A stretch of DNA of 64,000 nt from CAWGUU01 sp963825765 (GTDB lineage: Bacteria > Actinomycetota > Acidimicrobiia > Acidimicrobiales > AC-14), in NCBI GenBank assembly GCA_963825765.1, contig CAWGUU010000003.1, positions 496,001 through 560,000 on the forward strand, read 5' to 3'. The notes under the pieces are model-generated. The model was not told where the DNA came from, did not search any database, and saw only the letters and a program-made list of their open reading frames with translations. Shown piece after piece: positions 19,862-27,846 of the stretch. Both the position numbers and the translations under genes were made by a program. How positions within the stretch are numbered: position 1 is the stretch's first letter; each line of letters starts with the position of its first letter.

Positions 19862-22477
19862 TCACGAGCCGGCCGTCGCCGCGGCGCGGGCCTGCTCGAG
19901 GGCTTCGTCGAGGCGGCTGGGGTCGCGACCGCCGGCGATGGCCACGTCGGGGTTCTTGCCGCCGCCGCCGCCCACGGTGCGGGCCGCCCCGGCCAGCAGC
20001 ACCGACGCGTCGAGGCGACTGCCCTTGGCCACGGCGGCCACGAGGGCGACGCCGCCACCTTCCGGCGCCCCCCCGAGCACGACGGCGCGCACGCCGGGGC
20101 TGTCGCGCACGGCCAGCGCCAGGTCGCGCAGGTCGTCGCGGGTGGTGCCGTCGACGCGGGCGACGACGACGCCGTCCACGGCGGTCGACGCCAGCTCACC
20201 CCCCCGGCCGGAGGCGCCCGCCTTGCGCAGGGCCCGGACCTGGTCGGCGAGGGCGCGGTTGTCGTCGAGCAGCTTCTCCACCCGCTCCGGCACCTCGGGG
20301 GGCACCACCCGCAGCAGGGTGGCGGCCCGTCCCAGGGTGGCCCGCTCCTCACGGATGCGGTCGAGGCTGGCCATGCCGGTGACGGCCTCGATGCGCCGCA
20401 GGTTGGCGCCGATCGAGCTCTCGCCCAGGATCTTCACCGGCCCGATCGTGCCCAGGGCGCCGACGTGGGTGCCGCCACACAGCTCCACCGAGTGGCGGCC
20501 GGCCTCGATCACCCGCACCACGTCGCCGTACTTCTCGCCGAAGAAGGCGATGGCGCCGAGGCGCTGGGCCTCCTCCTGGGACATCTCCATGACCTTGACC
20601 GCGTCGTTGGCGATGACCTGCTCGTTGGCCAGGTCCTCGACCTCCTGCAGCTCCTCCGGCGTCACCGCCGCGTAGTGGCTGAAGTCGAAGCGCAGCCGGT
20701 CGGGCGCCACCAGCGAGCCGGCCTGCTTGACGTGGTCGCCCAGCACCTCCCGCAGGGCCCAGTGCAGCAGGTGGGTGCCGGTGTGGTTGCGGCGGATGGC
20801 CTCCCGCCGGTCGGCGTCGACGCTGGCGGTGGCCTCCTGGTCGGCGGTGACGTCGCCTTCCTCCAGCCGGGCCAGGTGGCGGTGGAGGCCGGGCACGGCG
20901 TAGGTGGTGTCGAGCACCCGGAGGCTGCCGGTGGCGGTGGTGATCGTTCCAGTGTCGCCCACCTGGCCGCCCGACTCGGCGTAGAACGGCGTGCGGTCGA
21001 GGAACACCTCGACTGTCTTCCCTCGGTGATCCTGCTCACCCGCGTCGTCCGCCGGGCCGGGGAGCACGGCAAGCACCCTCGCCTCCGACTCGGTCTCCTC
21101 GTAGCCGGTGAACGTGTCCGGCCCGTGCTCGTCGAGCAGCCGCCGGTACGCCTCGCGCCGGTCGTCCCCGGTGCCGCCGACCTCCCGGCGGGCCGACTTC
21201 CCCATCTGCTTCTGACCGGCCATGGCGGCGTCGAAGCCGGCCACGTCGACGGGAACGCCCCGCTCGCCGGCGATCTCCAGCGTCAGCTCCAGGGGGAACC
21301 CGAACGTGTCGTGCAGCTGGAAGGCCACCGATCCGTCGAGGGTGCCGCCCGCCGGCAACCGGGCCAGGGCCTCGTCGAGGATCCCCGAGCCCGATCGCAG
21401 CGTCTGGCGGAAGCGCTCCTCCTCCCGGGCGACGACGCCGGTGATGAAGTCCTTCCGGGCCACCAGGTCGGGGTAGGCGTCGCCGAGGGTGTCGACGGTG
21501 GCGTCGACGAGCACCGGCGTCACCGGCGTCTCGACGCCCAGCGTGAAGGCGTGGCGCACCGCCCGGCGGATGATCCGCCGCAGCACGTAGCCCCGGTCCT
21601 CGTTGGACGGGAAGACGCCGTCGCTGGTGAGGAACGTCATGGCCCGGCCGTGGTCGGCGAGGATGCGCAGGCTGTGGTCGACCTTGGGGTCCTCGCCGTA
21701 GGCCCGGCCGAGCACGCCGGATGCGGCATCGAGCACCGGCCTGACCACGTCGGTGTCGAAGACCGACGACACACCCTGGACGATCGGCAGGATCCGCTCC
21801 AGGCCGGCGCCGGTGTCGATGTTCTTGGTCGGCAGCTCCAGCAGCGACCCGCCGGCCTGGCGCTGGTACTGCATGAACACGAGGTTCCAGATCTCCACGT
21901 AGCGCTCGGGCCCGCCCCCCGCCGGACCGCCGGCGGCGCCGTGCTCCTCGCCCTTGTCGAAGTAGATCTCCGAGCAGGGACCGCACGGTCCGGGCCTGCC
22001 CTTGGCCATCTCCCAGAAGTTGTCGTCCCCCATGCGCTGGATGCGCTCGGGCCGCACGCCGACCGATTCCCGCCAGATGGCCTCGGCCTCGTCGTCGTCG
22101 AGGTAGACGGTGACCCACAGCCGATCGGGGTCGAGCCCCAGGACGTCGGTGACCAGCTCCCAGGCCAGGGGGATGGCGCCTTCCTTGAAGTAGTCGCCGA
22201 AGCTGAAGTTGCCGAGCATCTCGAAGAACGTGAGGTGGCGGGTGGTGTCGCCGATGATGTCGATGTCCTGGGTGCGGAAGCACTTCTGCACCGTCACCGC
22301 CCGGGGGTAGGGCGTTGGCTCCTCGCCGATCATGATGGGGATGAACTGGTTCATCCCGGCGTTGGTGAGCAGGGGCGCGGCGGGGTGGTGGGGGATCAGC
22401 CCGGCCGACGGCACCAGGGTGTGCCCGCGCTCGACGAAGAACCCGGTGAATGCCTTCCGCAGCTGCTGCGCGTCCAT
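19862..22477 (-). CDS. alaS: Alanyl-tRNA synthetase
   Basis: 871 residues. Class II catalytic core (MNQFIPIMIGEEPTPYPRAVTVQKCFRT; RHLTFFEMLGNFSFGDYFK), editing domain zinc/active-site motifs HTGTHLLHWAL and ELCGGTHVGALG, and a C-terminal oligomerisation domain with a Gly-rich tail (VGGGGGKNPDVAIAGG) of the DHHA1 type. The length is normal. ATG at 22475-22477 with an upstream GAGG. First gene of the alaS-ruvX-mltG-aroE series. Confidence 0.98.
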   Translation of the reverse strand: MDAQQLRKAFTGFFVERGHTLVPSAGLIPHHPAAPLLTNAGMNQFIPIMIGEEPTPYPRAVTVQKCFRTQDIDIIGDTTRHLTFFEMLGNFSFGDYFKEGAIPLAWELVTDVLGLDPDRLWVTVYLDDDEAEAIWRESVGVRPERIQRMGDDNFWEMAKGRPGPCGPCSEIYFDKGEEHGAAGGPAGGGPERYVEIWNLVFMQYQRQAGGSLLELPTKNIDTGAGLERILPIVQGVSSVFDTDVVRPVLDAASGVLGRAYGEDPKVDHSLRILADHGRAMTFLTSDGVFPSNEDRGYVLRRIIRRAVRHAFTLGVETPVTPVLVDATVDTLGDAYPDLVARKDFITGVVAREEERFRQTLRSGSGILDEALARLPAGGTLDGSVAFQLHDTFGFPLELTLEIAGERGVPVDVAGFDAAMAGQKQMGKSARREVGGTGDDRREAYRRLLDEHGPDTFTGYEETESEARVLAVLPGPADDAGEQDHRGKTVEVFLDRTPFYAESGGQVGDTGTITTATGSLRVLDTTYAVPGLHRHLARLEEGDVTADQEATASVDADRREAIRRNHTGTHLLHWALREVLGDHVKQAGSLVAPDRLRFDFSHYAAVTPEELQEVEDLANEQVIANDAVKVMEMSQEEAQRLGAIAFFGEKYGDVVRVIEAGRHSVELCGGTHVGALGTIGPVKILGESSIGANLRRIEAVTGMASLDRIREERATLGRAATLLRVVPPEVPERVEKLLDDNRALADQVRALRKAGASGRGGELASTAVDGVVVARVDGTTRDDLRDLALAVRDSPGVRAVVLGGAPEGGGVALVAAVAKGSRLDASVLLAGAARTVGGGGGKNPDVAIAGGRDPSRLDEALEQARAAATAGS

Positions 22478-22489
22478 GCCCTCGTAAGC

Positions 22490-22750
22490 CTAGGTGTCGG
22501 CGGGCGGGTCGAATCGAGCCCGCAGCTCGGCCTCCCGCTGGACCATCTCCCGGCGGCCGAGGTCCAGGGCGGTGCGAAGCTCCCTCCGCCGGCGGTCGTA
22601 CCGCGCCGACGGGCTGAGCCGCCGGTACGCAGCTCTCGTCCCCTCGGTGGCCCGGCGCAGGTTGTGCCCGATGCGCAGCGACATGCCGACCCCGATGGCT
22701 ATCCCGGCGGCCAGCCAGAACTTTCGCCCGGCTAGCTGCACGATCGGCAC
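22490..22750 (-). CDS. Small membrane-anchored protein, unknown
   Basis: 86 residues from GTG at 22748-22750 (MPIVQLAGRKFWLAAGIAIG). One N-terminal hydrophobic segment (FWLAAGIAIGVGMSL) is followed by a very basic, probably helical cytoplasmic tail (SARYDRRRRELRTALDLGRREMVQREAELRARF). It is 12 bp from both neighbours, between the DUF948 gene and alaS, so it is probably co-transcribed. I do not recognise a named family. Confidence 0.7.
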   Translation of the reverse strand: MPIVQLAGRKFWLAAGIAIGVGMSLRIGHNLRRATEGTRAAYRRLSPSARYDRRRRELRTALDLGRREMVQREAELRARFDPPADT

Positions 22751-22762
22751 GCCTTGGGCCCG

Positions 22763-23113
22763 CTACTTCTTCCGGCGCAGCCGCTGCCACGCCTTGCTGG
22801 CCCCCGAGACCGCGGCCATGGTCTTGACGACCGGTGCGGAGAAGGCGGTGTAGGCCAGCCGGGAGGCGGAGTCGGCGGTGCCGGTGATGGCCTCGGCGTT
22901 CTCGAGGATGCCGTCGACCCGCTCGAGGTCGCCGTTGACCTTGCGGACGGCCAGATGGACGTCGGCGAGGAGCGGCATGCTCGCCCCGTGCACGTCCTGG
23001 ACGGCGTTGCGCATGGCGGTCATCGTGCGCAGGGCGGCGCTCAGGACGACGACGATCCCGACGACCACGACCGTGACGCCGACCGCGAGGACGACGGCGA
23101 GCAGGTCGGTCAT
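22763..23113 (-). CDS. DUF948-like membrane protein
   Basis: 116 residues. An N-terminal membrane helix (LLAVVLAVGVTVVVVGIVVVLSAAL) is followed by an amphipathic helix with regular hydrophobic spacing (MTAMRNAVQDVHGASMPLLADVHLAVRKVNGDLERVDGIL), the DUF948 pattern, and a Lys/Arg-rich end. The ATG overlaps the rarA stop (ATGA). Function unknown; it commonly lies between rarA and alaS in actinobacteria. Confidence 0.82.
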   Translation of the reverse strand: MTDLLAVVLAVGVTVVVVGIVVVLSAALRTMTAMRNAVQDVHGASMPLLADVHLAVRKVNGDLERVDGILENAEAITGTADSASRLAYTAFSAPVVKTMAAVSGASKAWQRLRRKK

Positions 23114-24432
23114 GGAATATCGAGCCCACCCGTATCGCGCATGCGCTCGGCGACCTCCTCCTCGAACCCGTGGCCCGACGGCTCGTAGTAGACCCGCCCC
23201 GCGACTTCGGGGGGGCGGTAGTCCTGCGGCACCCATCCCCGGGGGTCGTCGTGAGGATACTCGTAGCCCGCTCCGTGCCCCAGCTTGCGGGCGCCGTAGT
23301 ACGAGGCGTCGCGCAGGTGGGCCGGCACCTCGCCGGCCGGCTTGTCCCTGACGTCGGCCGCGGCCCGGGCCAGCGCCTGGTAGACCCGGTTGGACTTGGG
23401 CGCCGTCGCCAGGTGGACCACGGCCTGAGCCAGGTTGAGCCGGGCCTCGGGCAGGCCCACGAACTCCACCGCCCGGGCGGCGGCGTCGGCCACCAGCAGG
23501 GCCATCGGGTCGGCCATACCGACGTCCTCGCTGGCCAGCACCACCAGCCGGCGGGCGATGAACCTGGCGTCCTCCCCGGCCTCCAACATGCGGGCCAGCC
23601 AGTAGAGCCCGGCGTCGGGGTCCGAGCCCCGCACCGACTTGATGAACGCCGAGACCACGTCGTAGTGGTCGTCGCGCTCGTAGCGCAGGGCGCGGGCGTC
23701 GAGGGCCGCCTCGGCGTCGGCCAAGGTGACGTTTGGCGAAGTGTTTGGTGACTTCGCCGGCCGGCCAAGAGCCAGCGCCACGGCGACCTCCAAGGCGTTC
23801 AGGGAGACGCGCCCGTCCCCGTCGGCCCGGTTCACAAGGTGGTCGAGGGCGTCGTCGTCGGCGGTGGCGCCCTCGGTTCGGAGGCCCCGGCCGAGCAGCG
23901 TGCGCACCGCGTCGGCCGACAGGGGTTCCAGCCGGAACAGGCTCGACCGGGACAGCAGGGGGGCGTTGACCTCGAAGTACGGGTTCTCGGTGGTGGCGCC
24001 GATGAGCACCAGCAGGCCGTCCTCGACGTGGGGGAGCAGGGCGTCCTGCTGCGACTTGTTGAAGCGGTGCACCTCGTCGAGGAACAGGATCGTGCGCGTC
24101 CCCTGCTCGCCCAGGCGGGCCCGGGCCCGGGCCACCACCTCCCGCACGTCCTTGACGCCCGCCGTCACCGCCGACAGGGTCTCGAACGACTTGGCCGTGA
24201 CCCCGGCGATGAGGCGGGCGAGGGTGGTCTTGCCCGTCCCGGGAGGTCCCCAGAGGATCACCGACGACAGCCGGTCGGCCTCGATCAGACGCCGCAGCGG
24301 GCGGTCGGGGCCGAGGAGGTGCTCCTGGCCGACCATGTCGTCGAGCGTCCGCGGCCGCAGCCGGGCGGCCAGCGGCGCCTGGCCGGCCAGCCGCTCCTCC
24401 AGGGCGGCGCCGAACAGGTCCGGTGAGGTCAT
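23110..24432 (-). CDS. rarA: Replication-associated recombination protein A (MgsA/RarA AAA ATPase)
   Basis: 440 residues. Walker A WGPPGTGKTTLARLIAG near residues 61-77, Walker B FLDEVHRFNKSQQDALLPHVE, sensor ATTENPYFEVN, and the C-terminal tetramerisation domain ending in GYEYPHDDPRGWVPQDYRP, all typical of RarA. It is related to clamp loaders and acts at stalled forks. Heads a short unit rarA-DUF948-small protein upstream of alaS. Confidence 0.96.
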   Translation of the reverse strand: MTSPDLFGAALEERLAGQAPLAARLRPRTLDDMVGQEHLLGPDRPLRRLIEADRLSSVILWGPPGTGKTTLARLIAGVTAKSFETLSAVTAGVKDVREVVARARARLGEQGTRTILFLDEVHRFNKSQQDALLPHVEDGLLVLIGATTENPYFEVNAPLLSRSSLFRLEPLSADAVRTLLGRGLRTEGATADDDALDHLVNRADGDGRVSLNALEVAVALALGRPAKSPNTSPNVTLADAEAALDARALRYERDDHYDVVSAFIKSVRGSDPDAGLYWLARMLEAGEDARFIARRLVVLASEDVGMADPMALLVADAAARAVEFVGLPEARLNLAQAVVHLATAPKSNRVYQALARAAADVRDKPAGEVPAHLRDASYYGARKLGHGAGYEYPHDDPRGWVPQDYRPPEVAGRVYYEPSGHGFEEEVAERMRDTGGLDIP

Positions 24433-24453
24433 CCCGCCGCGCCGGTCATCCGG

Positions 24454-25104
24454 TCAGCCGGCGGCGCGGGCGTCGGCAAGGAGCCGGTCGAGGTCGGGGG
24501 CCCGGATGCCACCCACGATCTTGGCCACCACCACGCCGTCAGGGTCGACGAGGAAGGACTCGGGGACGCCGGCCACGCCGAAGTCGATGGCGATGCGGCC
24601 GTTCTCGTCGGTGAGCATGGGCCAGTCGCCCCCCTCCTCGTCGCGGAACTCCCGCACTGCCTGGGTGTTGTCGCCGAACACGACCCCGAGCACGGCGGCG
24701 TCGCCGATGGTGGTGTGCTGCTCGGCGAAGCGGATCAGGTCGGGGTGCTCCAGGCGGCAGGGCACGCACCAGGTGGCGAAGAAGTTGACGACGACCCACG
24801 TGCCCCGGAGGTCGTCCAGCGACGCCTTGGCCCCGTCGATGGTCGTCGACGCGGCCGCCGGCGCCGGCTTCCCGACCAGCGGCGACTTCACCTGGCGGGT
24901 GCCCGCCGGCGGCTGGACGGCCAGCACGACCACGAGCAGGGCGACAGGCACCGCCACCGCCACCGCGATCCACAGCGCCCGCCGGGTCCGCCGCAGCCCG
25001 GCGACGGCGACGGGCGGCCTGCGCGGCTCCTCCTCCGAACTGGTGACGCGCAACTCCGCCTGGCGCGGCTGCGTGTCACCGGTTCGGGGGGTTTCCTCCG
25101 TCAT
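24454..25104 (-). CDS. TlpA/ResA-like membrane-anchored thiol-disulfide oxidoreductase
   Basis: 216 residues. The hydrophilic N-terminus is unusually long; a membrane anchor lies at about residues 44-65 (LWIAVAVAVPVALLVVVLAV), then an AhpC/TSA-thioredoxin fold with the active site FFATWCVPCRLEHPDL and a cis-Pro loop GVAGVPESFLVDPDG. It probably reduces apocytochrome c or other extracytoplasmic thiols with electrons from the adjacent CcdA, whose stop overlaps its ATG. Codons near residues 6-22 coincide with a copy of the 51-nt palindromic repeat, so the N-terminal tail may be repeat-derived. Confidence 0.92.
   Translation of the reverse strand: MTEETPRTGDTQPRQAELRVTSSEEEPRRPPVAVAGLRRTRRALWIAVAVAVPVALLVVVLAVQPPAGTRQVKSPLVGKPAPAAASTTIDGAKASLDDLRGTWVVVNFFATWCVPCRLEHPDLIRFAEQHTTIGDAAVLGVVFGDNTQAVREFRDEEGGDWPMLTDENGRIAIDFGVAGVPESFLVDPDGVVVAKIVGGIRAPDLDRLLADARAAG
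25037..25087. repeat. 51-nt palindromic repeat, copy 1 (inside tlpA-like N-terminus)
   Basis: Begins GAACTGGTGACGCGC and ends GTGTCACCGGTTCGG around a GC-rich centre CCGCCTGGCGCGG. Same length and orientation as copies at 34971, 44459 and 54380. This copy overlaps codons of the thioredoxin-like gene before its membrane anchor; the others are intergenic. Confidence 0.8.
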
Positions 25105-25832
25105 ACGGGCGGCCAGCCCAGCCGGGCGAACCACCGCTGGAGGGGCAGGAACAGGTCCCCCCAGATCCCGGTGACGAACAGCAGGCCCACGGCCACCAGC
25201 AGCATCCCGCCGACGATCTCGACCTTGCGCCCGTTGCGCCGCAGCCACGCCTGCGACCGGGTGGCCTTGTTGAACCCCAGCCCCAGCAGCACGAACGGGG
25301 CGCCGAGGCCGATGGAGTAGAGCACCAGCAGCAGCCCGCCCCACACCGCGCTGCCCCCGCTGACCGCGGCGGTGGCGAGGATGGTGGCCAGCACCGGCCC
25401 GATGCAGGGCGCCCAGCCGGCGGCGAAGGCCATCCCCAGCGGGAACGCCCACGCCGGCCCCTGCGGCACGCGCGTCAGGTCGAGCCGGCGCTCCCGTTGG
25501 AGGAAGGGCAGCTTGAGGACGCCGAGGGTGGAGAGCCCGAGGGCGATGATCACCACGCCGAACACCCGCTCCAGGGTGGTCTGGTTGCGGAGGAAGACGC
25601 TGCCGAGCAGGGCGGCGCCGACGCCCAGCACGGTGAAGACGGTGGTGAACCCGGCCACGAACAGCAGCGAGGCCCGAAGCGTGACACCCCGGGCCTGGCG
25701 CTCGCCCAGCTCCGACACCGGCAGGGCCGACACGTACGACAGGTAGCCCGGCAGCAGTGGCAGGCAGCAGGGCGAGCTGAAGGACAGGATCCCGGCGACG
25801 ACGGCCAGGACGGGCAGGGTCAGGGTCTCCAA
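25101..25832 (-). CDS. ccdA: Cytochrome c biogenesis protein CcdA
   Basis: 243 residues from TTG at 25830-25832; no ATG or GTG lies between the upstream stop and the conserved region. It has six membrane helices. The two redox cysteines are visible in FSSPCCLPLLPGYLSYVS (helix 1) and GWAPCIGPVLATI (helix 4). It moves electrons from cytoplasmic thioredoxin to extracytoplasmic partners such as the overlapping TlpA-like protein. The 5' flank is five 15-bp tandem repeats. Confidence 0.93.
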   Translation of the reverse strand: METLTLPVLAVVAGILSFSSPCCLPLLPGYLSYVSALPVSELGERQARGVTLRASLLFVAGFTTVFTVLGVGAALLGSVFLRNQTTLERVFGVVIIALGLSTLGVLKLPFLQRERRLDLTRVPQGPAWAFPLGMAFAAGWAPCIGPVLATILATAAVSGGSAVWGGLLLVLYSIGLGAPFVLLGLGFNKATRSQAWLRRNGRKVEIVGGMLLVAVGLLFVTGIWGDLFLPLQRWFARLGWPPV

Positions 25833-25834
25833 GG

Positions 25835-25909
25835 GTGCCCAAGTCGCATGTGCCCAAGTCGCTTGTGCCCAAGTCGCATGTGCCCAAGTCGCATGTGCCC
25901 AAGTCGCAT
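25835..25909. repeat. Five 15-bp tandem repeats upstream of ccdA
   Basis: Unit GTGCCCAAGTCGCAT on the plus strand (ATGCGACTTGGGCAC on the coding strand), five head-to-tail copies with one substitution in copy 2. They fill the spacer between the cation-efflux gene and ccdA and end two bases before the TTG start of ccdA. Confidence 0.9.
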
Positions 25910-25920
25910 GTGCCAGCCAG

Positions 25921-26559
25921 TCAACCGCAGCAGGTGTCGGCGAGGGCGTCGGCTCGCCACGCCCGCACCGCCGCCGCCGCAGCCAGGCCGCCGATCACCA
26001 GACCGGCCACCGGGTCGGCCCACCACCAGCCGAACAGGGCGTTGAGGCCCAGGCCGACCAGCAGCACCCCTGAGAGCATGGCGCACAGGCTGGTCTGATC
26101 GGCCTCGGACTCCACCGCCCGCGAGCCCAGCGCCGGCGCCAGCCGCCGCTTGGCCCGGGCCAGCACGGGCATGAGCAGCAGCGACAGGGCGGCGACGGCG
26201 ATGCCGACGGGGCTGGACTCGGGGCGGGCGCCGCCGACCAGGTCGCGCCCGGCGGTGACGACGACGTAGGCCGCCAGCACCCCGAAGCTGACGGCGATGG
26301 CCCGCTGGGCCCGCTTGTCGTTGTCGGCCATGCACCCGCCGCGGGTCTCCTGGTGCAGCCGCCAGGCGAGGATCACCGACGCCGACACTTCGATGCAGGA
26401 GTCCAGGCCGAACCCGATAAGGCTCACCGACCCGGCGGCGACGCCGGCGGCCAGGGCGACGATGGCCTCGGCCACGTTCCAGCCGATGGTGAAACGGTTG
26501 AACGTCCGCGCCTTGCGAATCGCGCCTTCGCGGGATTCGACGGGGCGGGTGGCGGTCAC
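25921..26559 (-). CDS. Cation-efflux-like (CDF superfamily) membrane protein
   Basis: 212 residues from GTG at 26557-26559. The N-terminal ARTFNRFTIGWNVAEAIVALAAGVAAGSVSLIGFGLDSCIEV matches the first two helices of CDF transporters with the intramembrane D, and DPVAGLVIGGLAAAAAVRAW is the closing helix. The large cytoplasmic metal-binding domain of classic CDFs is missing, so it is the short type. It ends in Cys-Cys (DTCCG) and has Cys in RGGCMADND. Metal specificity cannot be read. It precedes ccdA. Confidence 0.85.
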   Translation of the reverse strand: MTATRPVESREGAIRKARTFNRFTIGWNVAEAIVALAAGVAAGSVSLIGFGLDSCIEVSASVILAWRLHQETRGGCMADNDKRAQRAIAVSFGVLAAYVVVTAGRDLVGGARPESSPVGIAVAALSLLLMPVLARAKRRLAPALGSRAVESEADQTSLCAMLSGVLLVGLGLNALFGWWWADPVAGLVIGGLAAAAAVRAWRADALADTCCG

Positions 26560-26625
26560 GAAGAACCACGTTACCGCCGGAGTCCGTTCTACGGACCAGG
26601 CCGGCCGTGCGACCATCGTTGTCCG

Positions 26626-27351
26626 ATGGCCGACACCAGCCGACCCCTCAGCGACGTCAAGGGCGTCCTCTTCGACTTCTACGGCACGCTGGCGCGGGCC
26701 GTGTCCTGGGGCGAGACCCACGAGGAGGTGTTCGCCCGCCGGGGTCTGGCCGAGGCCGGCTCCCTGTGGGGCAGCCGGTGGGTCGGAGGGGTGCCCGACG
26801 GCCACGAGCACGTCGAGCACTCGGTGAGCCGGGACGCCTACCGGGCGTGGGAGCTGGAGCGGCTGCGCTCTCGGGCGCGGGCCTGCGGCGTCGGCGACGA
26901 CGAGCTCGAGGCCCTGGTCGCCGACCTCTACCAGGCCACCAAGACGTTCACCCTCGCCGCCTACCCGGAGGTGCCCGACGTCCTGGCCGAGCTCCGGCGG
27001 CGGGGGTTGGTGGTGGCCGTGTGCTCGAACTGGGACTGGGACCTCGACCTGGCCATCGCCCAGGCCGGTCTCACCGACGCCGTGGACGTGGTGGTCACGT
27101 CGGCCCGGGCCGGCGCCCGCAAGCCCCACCGGCGGATCTTCGACCACACCCTCGACCGCTGCGGCCTGGAGGCGTCCCAGGCCCTGTTCGCCGGCGACAC
27201 CTGGGTGCCCGACGTGGAGGGCCCCCTTGCCGCCGGCATGCGGCCGGTGCACGTGTGGCGGGGCGACAGGGCCGACGAGCCCGAGCCGCCGCCGCTGGTG
27301 GACGGCGTGGTCAGGGCCGCTGACCTGTCCGAGATCCTCCTGCTGGTGTAA
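26626..27351 (+). CDS. HAD-superfamily hydrolase
   Basis: 241 residues. Motif I VLFDFYGTLARAV (nucleophile Asp), motif II VAVCSNWDWDLD, motif III Lys in AGARKPHRRIFD and motif IV LFAGDTWVPDVEGPLAAG. A helical cap with C1 insertion between motifs I and II marks the haloacid dehalogenase/phosphatase subgroup. The substrate cannot be inferred. It is the only plus-strand gene for 25 kb either side of its start. No Shine-Dalgarno is visible; CATCGT lies 6 nt before the ATG and may be a weak leaderless -10. Confidence 0.92.
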   Translation: MADTSRPLSDVKGVLFDFYGTLARAVSWGETHEEVFARRGLAEAGSLWGSRWVGGVPDGHEHVEHSVSRDAYRAWELERLRSRARACGVGDDELEALVADLYQATKTFTLAAYPEVPDVLAELRRRGLVVAVCSNWDWDLDLAIAQAGLTDAVDVVVTSARAGARKPHRRIFDHTLDRCGLEASQALFAGDTWVPDVEGPLAAGMRPVHVWRGDRADEPEPPPLVDGVVRAADLSEILLLV

Positions 27352-27360
27352 GCGCCGCTG

Positions 27361-27762
27361 TCAGCCGGCGACGAAGGTGAGCCTGACCCGCCGCTGGGGG
27401 TTGTCGGCGTTGAGGTCGACGAGGACGATGCTCTGCCAGGTGCCGAGGAGCACCCGTCCGCCCTCCACCGGCAGCACCATCGAAGGGCTGACCAGCACCG
27501 GCAGCAGGTGGTCGGCGCCGTGGCCGGGCGCGCCGTGGCGGTGGCGGTAGCGGTCGTCCCGGGGCAGCAGGCGGTCGAGGGCCGCCATCAGGTCGGCCTC
27601 CGACCCCGAGCCGAGCTCCATGAGGGCGACGCCGGCGGTGGCGTGGGGGGCGAACACGTTGACCAGGCCGTCGCCCAGCGGGCGGCAGAACTCGGCCACC
27701 CGCCCGGTCAGGTCGACGAGCTGACGCCCGGACGTGTCGAGACGAAGCTCGGTGCTGGTCAC
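27361..27762 (-). CDS. YjbQ/UPF0047 family protein
   Basis: 133 residues from GTG at 27760-27762. The family signature is present: VNVFAPHATAGVALMELGSG, the HRHGAPGHGADHLLPVLVSPSMVLPV histidine-rich stretch and GRVLLGTWQSIVLVDLN. Homologues bind metal at conserved His and have weak thiamine-phosphate synthase activity. The cellular role is uncertain. Convergent with the HAD gene 9 bp away. Confidence 0.92.
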   Translation of the reverse strand: MTSTELRLDTSGRQLVDLTGRVAEFCRPLGDGLVNVFAPHATAGVALMELGSGSEADLMAALDRLLPRDDRYRHRHGAPGHGADHLLPVLVSPSMVLPVEGGRVLLGTWQSIVLVDLNADNPQRRVRLTFVAG

Positions 27763-27846
27763 GCGAAGGGTCGAAAGGCGCAGGCGAGATCGGCTGGCGA
27801 GAACGGCAGGCCCGGCGGCAGTCGGCCCGGGAAGGCCTGGCCGTCC

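Noticed and set aside
25835..25909. CRISPR-like direct repeats
   Set aside because: The units are contiguous 15-mers with no spacers, and no cas genes are near.
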